This document shows positions 33,196 to 40,955 of a DNA stretch of 41,242 bases, piece by piece. This DNA comes from Pseudomonadota bacterium (GTDB lineage Bacteria; SAR324; XYD2-FULL-50-16; JAHJRI01). The position numbers were made by a program, and so were the translations under genes. The stretch is taken from contig JAKSDL010000698.1 in NCBI GenBank assembly GCA_022360105.1, forward strand, positions 1-41,242. Reading direction: 5' to 3'. Position 1 is the first letter of the stretch, and each line of letters opens with the position of its first letter. A model generated the notes under the pieces. It was given only the letters and a program-made list of their open reading frames with translations. It ran no database searches and was not told the DNA's origin.

Positions 33196-33645
33196 CTAAA
33201 TTTGAAAATCCATGATAAAACGTTCCTGAAGCTTCGATTCCTGTTCGACAAGACTGGCAAACGAAATCGGATCGATCACTTCAGAAATCTGGTCACCAAC
33301 CTTGCGCCAGATCGGGGCAAACACGCAACGCGGTTTGAAATCGCAATGTTGCTTGACCACAGGATTGATGCAGGCAATCGGATAAACAGATCCGCTCATG
33401 TAACGCACTACTTCCCCCAAAAATATCTCTTTTGGGCTTCTGGCCAGGCGATACCCTCCCTTTGGCCCCCGTTTGCTTTGCACAAAGCCGCCATTTTTTA
33501 ACGATAATAAGATCTGTTCTAAAAACTTCCGCGGAACATCCTGCCGCCGGGAAAGTTCCCCTATTCTCACCAGTTCGTCAGGATAATGCCTGGCAAGATC
33601 CAGAATGACCTTAAGGGCATAATCATCTTTATAAGAAACCTTCAT
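33196..33645 (-). CDS. Rrf2-family transcriptional regulator
   Basis: The 149-aa protein has an Rrf2 winged helix (about 1-70): YALKVILDLARHY, IGELSRRQDVPRKFLEQIL and GPKGGYRLARSP. Three cysteines, Cys92-X8-Cys101-X5-Cys107, lie where IscR and its relatives bind an [Fe-S] cluster (IscR is Cys-X5-Cys-X5-Cys). It could thus sense Fe-S or sulfur status, or act like CymR in cysteine metabolism. It is the first gene of the ThiS-like/sulfhydrylase operon (15 bp to the next start), and a perfect inverted repeat overlaps its promoter, which suggests autoregulation of sulfur assimilation. Confidence 0.92.
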   Translation of the reverse strand: MKVSYKDDYALKVILDLARHYPDELVRIGELSRRQDVPRKFLEQILLSLKNGGFVQSKRGPKGGYRLARSPKEIFLGEVVRYMSGSVYPIACINPVVKQHCDFKPRCVFAPIWRKVGDQISEVIDPISFASLVEQESKLQERFIMDFQI

Positions 33646-33668
33646 TGCGACTCATTTCATAATTATCT

Positions 33669-33697
33669 ATAATCTCTATCAGGTAAGTAGAGATTAT
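33669..33697. promoter_or_regulatory. Perfect inverted repeat, probable Rrf2 operator
   Basis: ATAATCTCTA (33669-33678) and TAGAGATTAT (33688-33697) are perfect 10-bp arms with a 9-bp spacer. The site begins 24 bp upstream of the Rrf2 start codon and covers the proposed -10 element, the usual place for an Rrf2/IscR/CymR repressor site. Confidence 0.65.
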
Positions 33698-33712
33698 CCT
33701 GAATTTTGTCAA
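33684..33712 (-). promoter_or_regulatory. Candidate sigma-70-type promoter of the Rrf2 operon
   Basis: On the minus strand TTGACA (33712-33707) is followed after 17 bp by TACTTA (33689-33684). The -35 is a perfect match and the -10 is weak. The -10 lies within the inverted repeat at 33669-33697, so repressor binding would block polymerase. Confidence 0.4.
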
Positions 33713-33805
33713 CAGGCATTTGAGGAAGCAGATCAAACCAATGGCTGGTATCTCAAGGTAATTTACTGATATATTAGCAGCTAACGTTTTTTATATGAGG
33801 CTAAG

Positions 33806-34360
33806 ATGGTCGTTAACAGAAGGTTTATTCTCAAAGTTGGATTAGGGATGACAGCGATGTCATTATTTAAGTTAAAACCCATGAATATTCTGGCAAGTTC
33901 CGGCGAATTGCATCGAACCCCATCGGCAAGTGAAGGACCATACTGGAAATCCGGATCTCCGTTAAGGAAAACCCTATATCAACCTGGCGATTCGGGACAA
34001 AGAATCACGGTGGTCGGCAAGGTGCTGGATAGCGTGGGAAATCCTATTAAAGGCGCAAAGGTGGATATCTGGCAAGCCGATGCCGGCGGTAATTATGACA
34101 ATAGGGGATTTGATTATCGAGGTCATGTACTCAGCGATGCGCAAGGAGGATACGGATTTAACACCGTAAAGCCGGGTATATACCCTTCTCGCACACCGCA
34201 TATTCATATCAAAATTTCAACCCCGGAGGGTCGTGATTTAACAACCCAGCTATATTTCCCGGATTATTCCCGGAGAAATGAACGGGATTTCCTGTTTGAT
34301 AAACGGCTTTTGGTAACCTGGGAATCTGAATCCCAAGCCAGGTTTGATTTTGTATTGTGA
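33806..34360 (+). CDS. Exported intradiol ring-cleavage dioxygenase-like protein
   Basis: The 184-aa protein resembles the catalytic fold of protocatechuate 3,4-dioxygenase and catechol 1,2-dioxygenase. All four Fe(III) ligands of the family are present: Tyr97 (GGNYDNRG), Tyr126 (KPGIYPSRTP), His132 and His134 (TPHIHIKI). The common core SASEGPYW and VVGKVLDSVGNPIKGAKVDIWQADAGG precedes them (quoted here in part). The N-terminus MVVNRRFILKVGLGM has twin arginines and a hydrophobic segment, suggesting Tat export. Substrate unknown: small exported members of this group are poorly characterised. The start has a GAGG site. It is divergent from the Rrf2 gene. Confidence 0.85.
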   Translation: MVVNRRFILKVGLGMTAMSLFKLKPMNILASSGELHRTPSASEGPYWKSGSPLRKTLYQPGDSGQRITVVGKVLDSVGNPIKGAKVDIWQADAGGNYDNRGFDYRGHVLSDAQGGYGFNTVKPGIYPSRTPHIHIKISTPEGRDLTTQLYFPDYSRRNERDFLFDKRLLVTWESESQARFDFVL

Positions 34361-34388
34361 CAGCAGTTAGCTATCAGCGTTTAGAATT

Positions 34389-34418
34389 TGTAGGATGGGC
34401 CTGCGCAGCCTGCCCATC
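34389..34418. repeat. REP-like hairpin between convergent genes
   Basis: GATGGGC (34394-34400) and GCCCATC (34412-34418) flank an 11-nt centre that contains the palindrome CTGCGCAG. The left edge TGTAGGATGGGC is shared with the paired hairpins at 1115-1206. It lies between the stops of the dioxygenase-like and hydrolase genes and may help terminate both transcripts. Confidence 0.55.
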
Positions 34419-34433
34419 AATGGATTACTAAAT

Positions 34434-35711
34434 CTAAAATTGCTTAAACCAATCGATGGTTAACAGCGTAATTGGTACGATGGATTGCAGATGATCCGCA
34501 CCTTCTACAGGTACCAGGGCCACATCCGTACCTGGTTGGTTCAGACTGAAATAAAGCAATTCCGATATTGGGTAGGGGACAATGGTTTCCTCTGTTCCGC
34601 TGTAAATTCGCATGGGGGCAACAGGAGCCCATCCTACGTGTAGATCGTTTTCTGCAATTGCCTGTTTCAGATCGATTTCACCCGCTCCGTTAAAATCTGC
34701 CAGAAATGTCGGAGAGTACAACTCTGCCGTATACAAAGGCATTTGGCTTTCGACGTAGTCTTCCGGATGAGCCTTATCGTGCAGTGTCCACATGGTTTCG
34801 TCAAAAGGCGGGTTGAAAAAGTCTGAAAGCGGTCTATCGAAACGATAGGTGTCGTTGTAAGACATCAGGATGTGAGAAACGATATTGGCAGCGAATGCAA
34901 ACTCGTTGGTGAAGATCGATCCAAGAATAATGGAAGGTGTATAAGGTCCCCCGGCCGGTGCAGAAGCAGTTACCTGCATGGTGTCGGAGTAATTTGCTTC
35001 AATTTCCTTGTGGATGGCCACCGTCGCGTAGCCACCTTCGGAGAGACCGGCCAGAAAAAGTTTGTCATCCAGTTGCCAATGGATGATTTCCGCAAATTTT
35101 CGAGCTGCCGTGATCATGTCGATGGCAGCAACTGCGGTTGGTTTTTCCATAGCATAGGGATGAACCATATGTTTTGAGGCACCGTAACCGAAAAAATCCG
35201 GCATGATGGTGAAAAATCCGGAAGATGCCGGTAGAAGGCCTCTCCAAATCCCCCAGTTTTCCAGCCCACCGTAAGATGGAGCGTCGCTGTCCAGAAAAAT
35301 GGTTCCTCTTTGCAGGCTCAGCAGGGATCCCTGTTTTCGGTGTTTTTTGGGAACCAGAACCGCTCCGGATGCAGCGGTTGGATTGCCATGGGGATCTACC
35401 GTTTCGTATGTCAGCAGGTAAACATCGATTTTGTAGTCGATGGCTCTCCGCAATTCCCGGGGAGTGAAGAAATCCCAAAGGTCACTGAGATCAATGTTAG
35501 GATAGGTATCCTTCCAGGGCATTTCCATGATACTGCGGTAGATTCGGGGCTTGGAAATGCGCTTCAGGTGTTTCCAGGAAATGATCCTGCCCCTTTCAGA
35601 CCATCTATCGTAAGGTTGATTGGCAGCAAAAACGGACTGGAAAAAAAACAGAAGACTGAAGATCGAAAGAATAGTTATCCATTTGAAAATTAAAGATTTT
35701 TTACTCTTCAT
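34434..35711 (-). CDS. Exported alpha/beta hydrolase (lipase/esterase-like)
   Basis: The 425-aa protein has a Sec signal (MKSKKSLIFKWI, hydrophobic core, SVFA before ANQPYD). The fold shows strands in TYETVDPHGNPTAASGAVLVP, the PDFFGYG turn, and the nucleophile elbow GLSEGG with Ser224. The likely catalytic His407 lies in EGADHLQS, and an acid lies in the YSGTEETIVPY region. This arrangement resembles secreted lipases and peptidase-S9-like esterases acting on esters outside the cytoplasm. The lipase GXSXG is the only catalytic motif assigned with confidence. It converges on the dioxygenase-like gene and has its own promoter region with nested palindromes. Confidence 0.87.
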   Translation of the reverse strand: MKSKKSLIFKWITILSIFSLLFFFQSVFAANQPYDRWSERGRIISWKHLKRISKPRIYRSIMEMPWKDTYPNIDLSDLWDFFTPRELRRAIDYKIDVYLLTYETVDPHGNPTAASGAVLVPKKHRKQGSLLSLQRGTIFLDSDAPSYGGLENWGIWRGLLPASSGFFTIMPDFFGYGASKHMVHPYAMEKPTAVAAIDMITAARKFAEIIHWQLDDKLFLAGLSEGGYATVAIHKEIEANYSDTMQVTASAPAGGPYTPSIILGSIFTNEFAFAANIVSHILMSYNDTYRFDRPLSDFFNPPFDETMWTLHDKAHPEDYVESQMPLYTAELYSPTFLADFNGAGEIDLKQAIAENDLHVGWAPVAPMRIYSGTEETIVPYPISELLYFSLNQPGTDVALVPVEGADHLQSIVPITLLTIDWFKQF

Positions 35712-35737
35712 ATTCCCTCCTAAAATAGTTGAAAAAA

Positions 35738-35785
35738 GCTGTGCACGTCATAACGTGCTGTTATGATGATGTATTGCTGCACAGC
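35738..35785. promoter_or_regulatory. Nested palindromes upstream of the hydrolase gene
   Basis: GCTGTGCA (35738-35745) and TGCACAGC (35778-35785) form an outer perfect 8-bp inverted repeat. CATAAC (35749-35754) and GTTATG (35760-35765) form an inner one. The structure starts 27 bp upstream of the hydrolase start codon and could be an operator or a leader hairpin. Confidence 0.35.
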
Positions 35786-35991
35786 ACAAGAACGACTAGT
35801 TTTAACATATTAATACGATAAAGTAAAGTTATTCCCAAGTTTTGCTCTAGTGACAATCCGATGAATGATATGTCATAGTAGCGATAAAGCGGTAACTATT
35901 ATTCCTGGTTTTCGGATCGGAGAGAATGTTTCGGTTTCGCGATGAATCGGTCGAAGTCGATTAAATGTGAACCCTTTACTATAGTTGATTT

Positions 35992-36396
35992 ATGGACCCA
36001 CTTCAACCAAGGGGACTGACACAGCAAGAGATGACCGTTTTAAATGATTGTCTGGCTAAGAATGATTTGTCTCCCCAGGAAATGTTGCAAGAAGCAGAAG
36101 AGCATGTTGCCAAAGCAAAAATAGCTTACAAAACCAATATTATGGTGAATGTGAAGCTGGCTGAGGCTATTGTGGAGGTTTTTCGGACTATTGTGGCTGA
36201 GTGGGAAGCGATTCCCGATTCAGCCCAGAAATGGTGCCTGGGAATGATCTGCTATTTTTCGCTGGGAGATGACGAGATCGATGATTTTGAATCCCCAATC
36301 GGCTTTGAAGACGATTGTGAAGTGGTGAATGCCTGTTTAAAGATGATCGATCGTGAAGAATTATGTATCAATCCGGAAGATTATGATGACGAGTAG
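35992..36396 (+). CDS. Small acidic DUF1232/YkvA-like protein
   Basis: The 134-aa protein is helical and very acidic. Residues about 65-115 (AIPDSAQKWCLGMICYFSLG, then DDEIDDFESPIGFEDDCEVV) follow the DUF1232 pattern, in which a helix is followed by Y-F-x3-D-x-I-x-D-F-x-P-x-G-x-x-DD. That pattern match is mine and needs a profile search. Typical DUF1232 proteins are membrane-associated and have a more hydrophobic helix; this one looks soluble. Four cysteines are scattered through the protein. No clear ribosome-binding site precedes the ATG. The gene stands alone between hydrolase and molybdenum hydroxylase genes. Function unknown. Confidence 0.72.
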   Translation: MDPLQPRGLTQQEMTVLNDCLAKNDLSPQEMLQEAEEHVAKAKIAYKTNIMVNVKLAEAIVEVFRTIVAEWEAIPDSAQKWCLGMICYFSLGDDEIDDFESPIGFEDDCEVVNACLKMIDREELCINPEDYDDE

Positions 36397-36427
36397 ATGA
36401 CTGGAGATACTCAAATTTTAGGGTTCA

Positions 36428-36479
36428 GGGATATGGACCGCCATTGATTAAATCTTCTCGGGCAACTGCTCCATATCCC
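36428..36479. terminator. Inverted repeat between convergent genes
   Basis: GGGATATGGA (36428-36437) and TCCATATCCC (36470-36479) form a perfect 10-bp stem with a 32-nt loop, between the stops of the small acidic protein gene and the molybdenum hydroxylase gene. The long loop and missing T-run make terminator function uncertain. Confidence 0.35.
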
Positions 36480-36496
36480 GGTTAATTCAATCCGGA

Positions 36497-38734
36497 TCAG
36501 GCTGTCAAATCCTTTTGGGTAAATGGAATTTTGCGTATTCGTTTTCCCGTCGCTGCATAAATCGCATTGGTTATCACCGATCCTATAATCGGCACTGCTA
36601 CCTCCCCTATGCCTGTTGGTGCTTCACTGCTTTCAACAATATGTGTTTCAACCTCCGGCATCTCGTCCATACGCAGGAGTTCAAAGCTATCAAAATTTTG
36701 CTGATCCGCTTTTCCCCGGGTGAAGGTAATCTCGCTCTTCAAAGTGGCGGTCAAACCAAAGGCGATACCGCTTTCCATCTGGGCTTTGATAATTTTAGGA
36801 TTGATCACAACGCCGCAATCCACCGCGCAAACGATGCGATGAATTGTCAGTTCACCATCTTTACTGACAGTGACTTCAGCAACCATGCTGATTAAAGTAT
36901 CATGAAAGATGTGAGCAGCAATTCCCCTGGAAGCACCGCTTTTCGCCGGACTACCCCAGCCGGATTTATCAGCCGCCAATTTCAATACATTTTGTAACCT
37001 TGGCTGTCCCTTCAACAGCTCATAGCGATATTGGAAAGGATCTTTGTTTGCTGCATACGCCATTTCATCGATAAAAGATTCCACCACGAAACCGTTGGAT
37101 GAATTGGCGACAGATCTCCAGAAGCCGACAGGCACCCCTATATCATCATTTACAAATTCCAGTCTCACGTTGTCGATGTCATAAGCCAGAGGACCGGCAC
37201 CACCGGTCAGTCCCTTACCGGCCGCAAAGGTACTCATGATTCCGCCTGCTGCAGAGGCAGCCCCCTTTTTGATGAATTTGGGCAACCAGTTAGGTGCAAT
37301 GGCAGGAATAAATTTTGGAACCGCATGGACAAAATGATCCATTCCCACGATACGATGGGTCCAGGTTAGAGGTTTTCCCTGCTGATCCAACAGGGCTTTC
37401 ATGCGGTTCAGGCTGGCGGGTCGGTAGAAATCGGTCGTCATGTCTTCCTCCCTGGTCCAGATTACTTTGACCGGTTTTTTGGTCGCCCGGGATAATTCAA
37501 CGGCTTCGGTTACGAAGTCAATTTCTCCTCTGCGTCCAAATCCTCCTCCCAAAAAGGTGGTATGGACCTTTATGGTTTCCGGGTCCAGACCGGTGATAAA
37601 GGCTGCAATGGCATGAGTGCCTCCCTGGTTTTGGGTGGGAGCCCAGATGTCACATCCGTCTTCACGAACGTCGGCAGTACAATTCATCGGCTCCTGTGTG
37701 GCGTGTGCCTGAAAAGGGAGTTCGTAATCCGCTTCAACCAATTTGCCCTCGGGTAGGTTTTTATCATCAGCGTCTCCCAGTTCATACACGGTATCCCCTT
37801 CTTGATTGGCCAGTTTCTGCCACCGGGTCCTTAAAGATTTCGTGTCAACCAAGTCTTTTTTCCCTTCCGTCCAGGTGACGTTTAACTGCCGACTTCCTTT
37901 CAATGCCTGCCAGAAAGTATCTGCGACAACAGCAACCCCGGTGCTGACAGCCAGAACATGCCTGACCCCTTTTACTTTCAGGGCATCGGTATCATCTATG
38001 TTGAGCAATGTAGAGCCGATGAAAGGGGGATGGATGACAGTAGCATTCAACATTCCCGGTACCATCACATCCGTCCCAAACACAGCACTCCCATCAATCT
38101 TCATGATGGAATCCAACCTGGCTGTCTCTTTTCCTATCAGTTTGAACTGGGATCTGGTTTTTAACTGGACATTTTCAGGTACAGGCAGTGTCACAGCTTT
38201 TTCCACCAATTCTCCATAGCTCAGTGCACGTTTGGACACTTTGTGTATGACTTCTCCGTTAGCGGTTTCACATTCAAATTCCGGAATGTTCCACTGCTTA
38301 GATGCGGCTTTTATGAATAGAGTTCGAACGGTGGCCCCGGCTTGTCTCAAAATATCCCAGGTAGTCCGCACACTGGTGCTGCCCCCGGTTAGCTGCATAT
38401 TCATAGCAGGGTTTTTGTAGACATCGGCTACTGGGGCATGTTCGCCTTTAACCTTTGTCCAGTCCGCATCCATTTCATCTGCGACGATGGTAGGCAGTGA
38501 AGTAAGAACCCCCTGACCCATTTCCGAGTGGTTAACCATGACAGTAACTATATTATTCGGAGTCACCCTTATCCAGGCGTTCGGAACATAAGTACCATCC
38601 TCCAGCATTTTTTGATTTATTTCCTCATCACCGCTGCATCCGGGGAGATGAAAACCAAGCAGGAGGACCGTGCTGGTAGTTAAACCTCCCTTTAACAACT
38701 GTCTCCTTGTTAGCGTCAGCTTGTCTGATTTCAT
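36497..38734 (-). CDS. Molybdenum hydroxylase large subunit (IorB / aldehyde oxidoreductase type), Tat-exported
   Basis: The 745-aa protein is the molybdopterin-binding subunit of a xanthine-dehydrogenase-family enzyme of the isoquinoline 1-oxidoreductase beta type. Motifs include MVNHSEMGQGV, AHATQEPMNCTA, TTFLGGGFGRRGE, GVPVGFWRS and, near the end, PTGIGEVAVP with the catalytic Glu. The N-terminus LTRRQLLKGG is a twin-arginine signal. It ends in LPGC (Cys33), so a Tat-exported lipoprotein is possible. The ATG at 38734 follows AAAGGAGG and overlaps the small-subunit stop (ATGA). Substrates of this group are N-heterocycles or aldehydes; none can be chosen here. Confidence 0.93.
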   Translation of the reverse strand: MKSDKLTLTRRQLLKGGLTTSTVLLLGFHLPGCSGDEEINQKMLEDGTYVPNAWIRVTPNNIVTVMVNHSEMGQGVLTSLPTIVADEMDADWTKVKGEHAPVADVYKNPAMNMQLTGGSTSVRTTWDILRQAGATVRTLFIKAASKQWNIPEFECETANGEVIHKVSKRALSYGELVEKAVTLPVPENVQLKTRSQFKLIGKETARLDSIMKIDGSAVFGTDVMVPGMLNATVIHPPFIGSTLLNIDDTDALKVKGVRHVLAVSTGVAVVADTFWQALKGSRQLNVTWTEGKKDLVDTKSLRTRWQKLANQEGDTVYELGDADDKNLPEGKLVEADYELPFQAHATQEPMNCTADVREDGCDIWAPTQNQGGTHAIAAFITGLDPETIKVHTTFLGGGFGRRGEIDFVTEAVELSRATKKPVKVIWTREEDMTTDFYRPASLNRMKALLDQQGKPLTWTHRIVGMDHFVHAVPKFIPAIAPNWLPKFIKKGAASAAGGIMSTFAAGKGLTGGAGPLAYDIDNVRLEFVNDDIGVPVGFWRSVANSSNGFVVESFIDEMAYAANKDPFQYRYELLKGQPRLQNVLKLAADKSGWGSPAKSGASRGIAAHIFHDTLISMVAEVTVSKDGELTIHRIVCAVDCGVVINPKIIKAQMESGIAFGLTATLKSEITFTRGKADQQNFDSFELLRMDEMPEVETHIVESSEAPTGIGEVAVPIIGSVITNAIYAATGKRIRKIPFTQKDLTA

Positions 38735-39189
38735 GATCGTACCTCCTTTGCGGCTTTGCGAATGGCCCGACGAATAGTGGGGTACGTCCCACAACGGCAC
38801 AAAATACCGGACATGGCTTCATCAATTTCTTCGTTATTCGGATCAGGGTTTTCCGTGAGAAGCGAGGTAGCGGTGATGATTTGTCCCGACTGGCAATATC
38901 CGCATTGGGGCACGTCCTCTTCCAGCCAGGCCTTACGAACCGATTCGGCATATTTGCCGTTTAAACCTTCAATGGTGGTAATTTCATGGCCGTCAACATC
39001 AGCTACAGCGATAGTGCAGGATAGGCTTGGCTCACCATCGATCAATACAGTGCAATTCCCGCATTCGGCGATACCGCAGCCGTATTTTGTCCCGGTTAAT
39101 CCCAGGTGTTCTCTGATCACCCAGAGTAATGGTGTGTCCGGTTCTACATCGAGCTGGTGTGTTTGACCGTTGATTTTTAGAGTCATCAT
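38731..39189 (-). CDS. Molybdenum hydroxylase [2Fe-2S] small subunit (IorA type)
   Basis: The 152-aa protein carries two [2Fe-2S] clusters that pass electrons from the molybdenum centre. The plant-type cluster uses Cys38, Cys43, Cys46 and Cys58 (YGCGIAECGNCTV). The second uses Cys96, Cys99, Cys131 and Cys133 (QCGYCQSGQ, LCRCGTY). Length and layout equal those of IorA. It has no signal peptide, so it probably crosses the membrane by hitch-hiking with its Tat-bearing partner. The start is uncertain: ATGATG at 39189/39186 fits homologues, whereas a 39318 start would add about 43 unlikely residues. No FAD subunit or cytochrome is adjacent. Confidence 0.93.
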   Translation of the reverse strand: MMTLKINGQTHQLDVEPDTPLLWVIREHLGLTGTKYGCGIAECGNCTVLIDGEPSLSCTIAVADVDGHEITTIEGLNGKYAESVRKAWLEEDVPQCGYCQSGQIITATSLLTENPDPNNEEIDEAMSGILCRCGTYPTIRRAIRKAAKEVRS

Positions 39190-39356
39190 TGTTTGTTTGA
39201 GGCTAATGGTTTGTGCTAGGTGTGAGGGATAGAAGTCGAGCGATTTTCGCACAGGCTTTGAACTTTTGACAACGTTTTTTACAGTTTTGGGGGGAGGTGT
39301 GGAAAGCGACAGATCCACCTCAGAGTCTGAAACAATTCGAAGTCAAAAAATATAAT

Positions 39357-40955
39357 TCAACCCTGATCATACGGCAAAACAAAGCTTACCACTGCACCGC
39401 CATCCGGGTGATTTTCTGCCCAGATTTTTCCCTGGTGCTCTTGAATAATTTTTTTGCAGATGGCCAGTCCCAACCCACCCGATTTTGATTTGTCGTTGTT
39501 TCGAATCCGACTGTGGAAAATGTCATCCGGGCTGATTCCATCAAGTCCTTTTCCCTGGTCGGCTATAGATACCCGGAGGGCGGGTTGAATTCTGTCATCC
39601 CGGGTCGTTTCGGTATCGGAAAAAGTAAAAGCAATATTTTTGTGATGAGGAGTCACTTTTATGGCGTTTATCAGCAGGTTTCTGACGACCTGGCCAATTT
39701 TGATCTTATCACAGATTGCGTCCAGTTCTATATCAGGTCTTTCCAGCTCAATTTTTTGATTATTCTCGGAAGCAATGGGTTCAAGTTCAACGACAACGTT
39801 TGATACGATCTCAAAGATGCTTGCTTCGGCAAAATTAAAACAAATTTTGCCGGAATCCAGGTTAGACAGGTCTAAAAGATCATTAAGCAGAAATTGTGCA
39901 TTATCACCGGATTGTTTGATCTGTTCAAAGTAATGCAGGACTTTTTCGATATTGACATCCGGAATTTTTTCTATTCCCAGGCGCGCATAACTGAGTATGT
40001 GATGCATGGAATTGCGTAGCTCATGAGACATATTGGCCATAAATTCGGATTTAAATCGATTGGCACTTTCTGCAATCTCTTTGGCATCCACCATTTCAAG
40101 CTCCATTTCCTTCCTCTCCAAAACCCTTCCCAAGTGCTTGCTAATGGTATAAATCAGCTCCCGGCCTTCTTCAAAAAAGAGCTCGGCATTTCCATGCGGC
40201 TGGCTGCCAAGATAGGCTACCTCAACCATTCCTGCAGGTTTGTCGTTTAAGGTTATTCGACTGGTTTGCATCAGATCGGCAGGCTGAAAATTGTGAGTTT
40301 TAAAGCTTTCATTGCCGTACGTGATTCGGGCTGCTGTTTTTTCCGGATAAGGCATTGATTGTACTATCAGTTCCACAGACTCTTGAAACAGCTCTTCCAG
40401 GGGCAAATCGGTTTGCTCCATTATTCTGGAAATACCATGCAGACAGGCCAGGGATTGTACCCTGAGTGCCAGATTTCTGGTCATTAGCTGCAACTCCTTT
40501 TCGGCTTTGGTTCGTTCGTCAATTTCCCTTGCCAACTTTCTTTGCAGTCGATGCAGGTCCGTATGAACGCTTACCCTGGCGAGAACTTCCTCAAGTTGAA
40601 ATGGCTTGGTGATAAAATCGCAACCCCCTGCTTTAAATCCCTCTATTTTGTCGTCCATGGTGTCAAGGGCAGTTAAAAATATAACGGGTATTTTTTCACT
40701 GACTGCTTCACTTTTAAGGATTTGGCACACCTCATAACCGTTAATGTCTGGCATATTGATATCAAGCAAAATCAGATCAGGCGGGTGTTCCATCACACAG
40801 TCCAATCCCTCCTCTCCGGAATTGGCAGTTTGGATAAGGTATCCTTCGCATTCCATCATTTGGGTAAGCATTTCGAGATTGTCCCAGTCGTCATCGACAA
40901 CCAATAGGTGTGTCTGTTCTGCTCCAGGTTCTGAAGTCGGATTGTTTTTAGCCAT
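39357..40955 (-). CDS. REC-GAF-histidine kinase fusion
   Basis: The 532-aa soluble protein has a receiver (about 15-132; Asp65 in LILLDINMPDINGYE, ITKPFQ), a coiled coil (135-162), a GAF-like region (about 165-280, LPLEELFQESVELIVQSMP then KPAGMVEVAYLG), and HisKA with His311 in ANMSHELRNSMHHIL, where the usual RTPL is RNSM. HATPase has NLLINAIKVTPHH, DQGKGLDG and GGLGLAICKKI. It resembles the REC-kinases of the Kai cluster but lies 8 kb away. No response regulator is adjacent, so its partner is unknown. It is followed on the same strand, after 167 bp, by the molybdenum hydroxylase genes. Confidence 0.92.
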   Translation of the reverse strand: MAKNNPTSEPGAEQTHLLVVDDDWDNLEMLTQMMECEGYLIQTANSGEEGLDCVMEHPPDLILLDINMPDINGYEVCQILKSEAVSEKIPVIFLTALDTMDDKIEGFKAGGCDFITKPFQLEEVLARVSVHTDLHRLQRKLAREIDERTKAEKELQLMTRNLALRVQSLACLHGISRIMEQTDLPLEELFQESVELIVQSMPYPEKTAARITYGNESFKTHNFQPADLMQTSRITLNDKPAGMVEVAYLGSQPHGNAELFFEEGRELIYTISKHLGRVLERKEMELEMVDAKEIAESANRFKSEFMANMSHELRNSMHHILSYARLGIEKIPDVNIEKVLHYFEQIKQSGDNAQFLLNDLLDLSNLDSGKICFNFAEASIFEIVSNVVVELEPIASENNQKIELERPDIELDAICDKIKIGQVVRNLLINAIKVTPHHKNIAFTFSDTETTRDDRIQPALRVSIADQGKGLDGISPDDIFHSRIRNNDKSKSGGLGLAICKKIIQEHQGKIWAENHPDGGAVVSFVLPYDQG

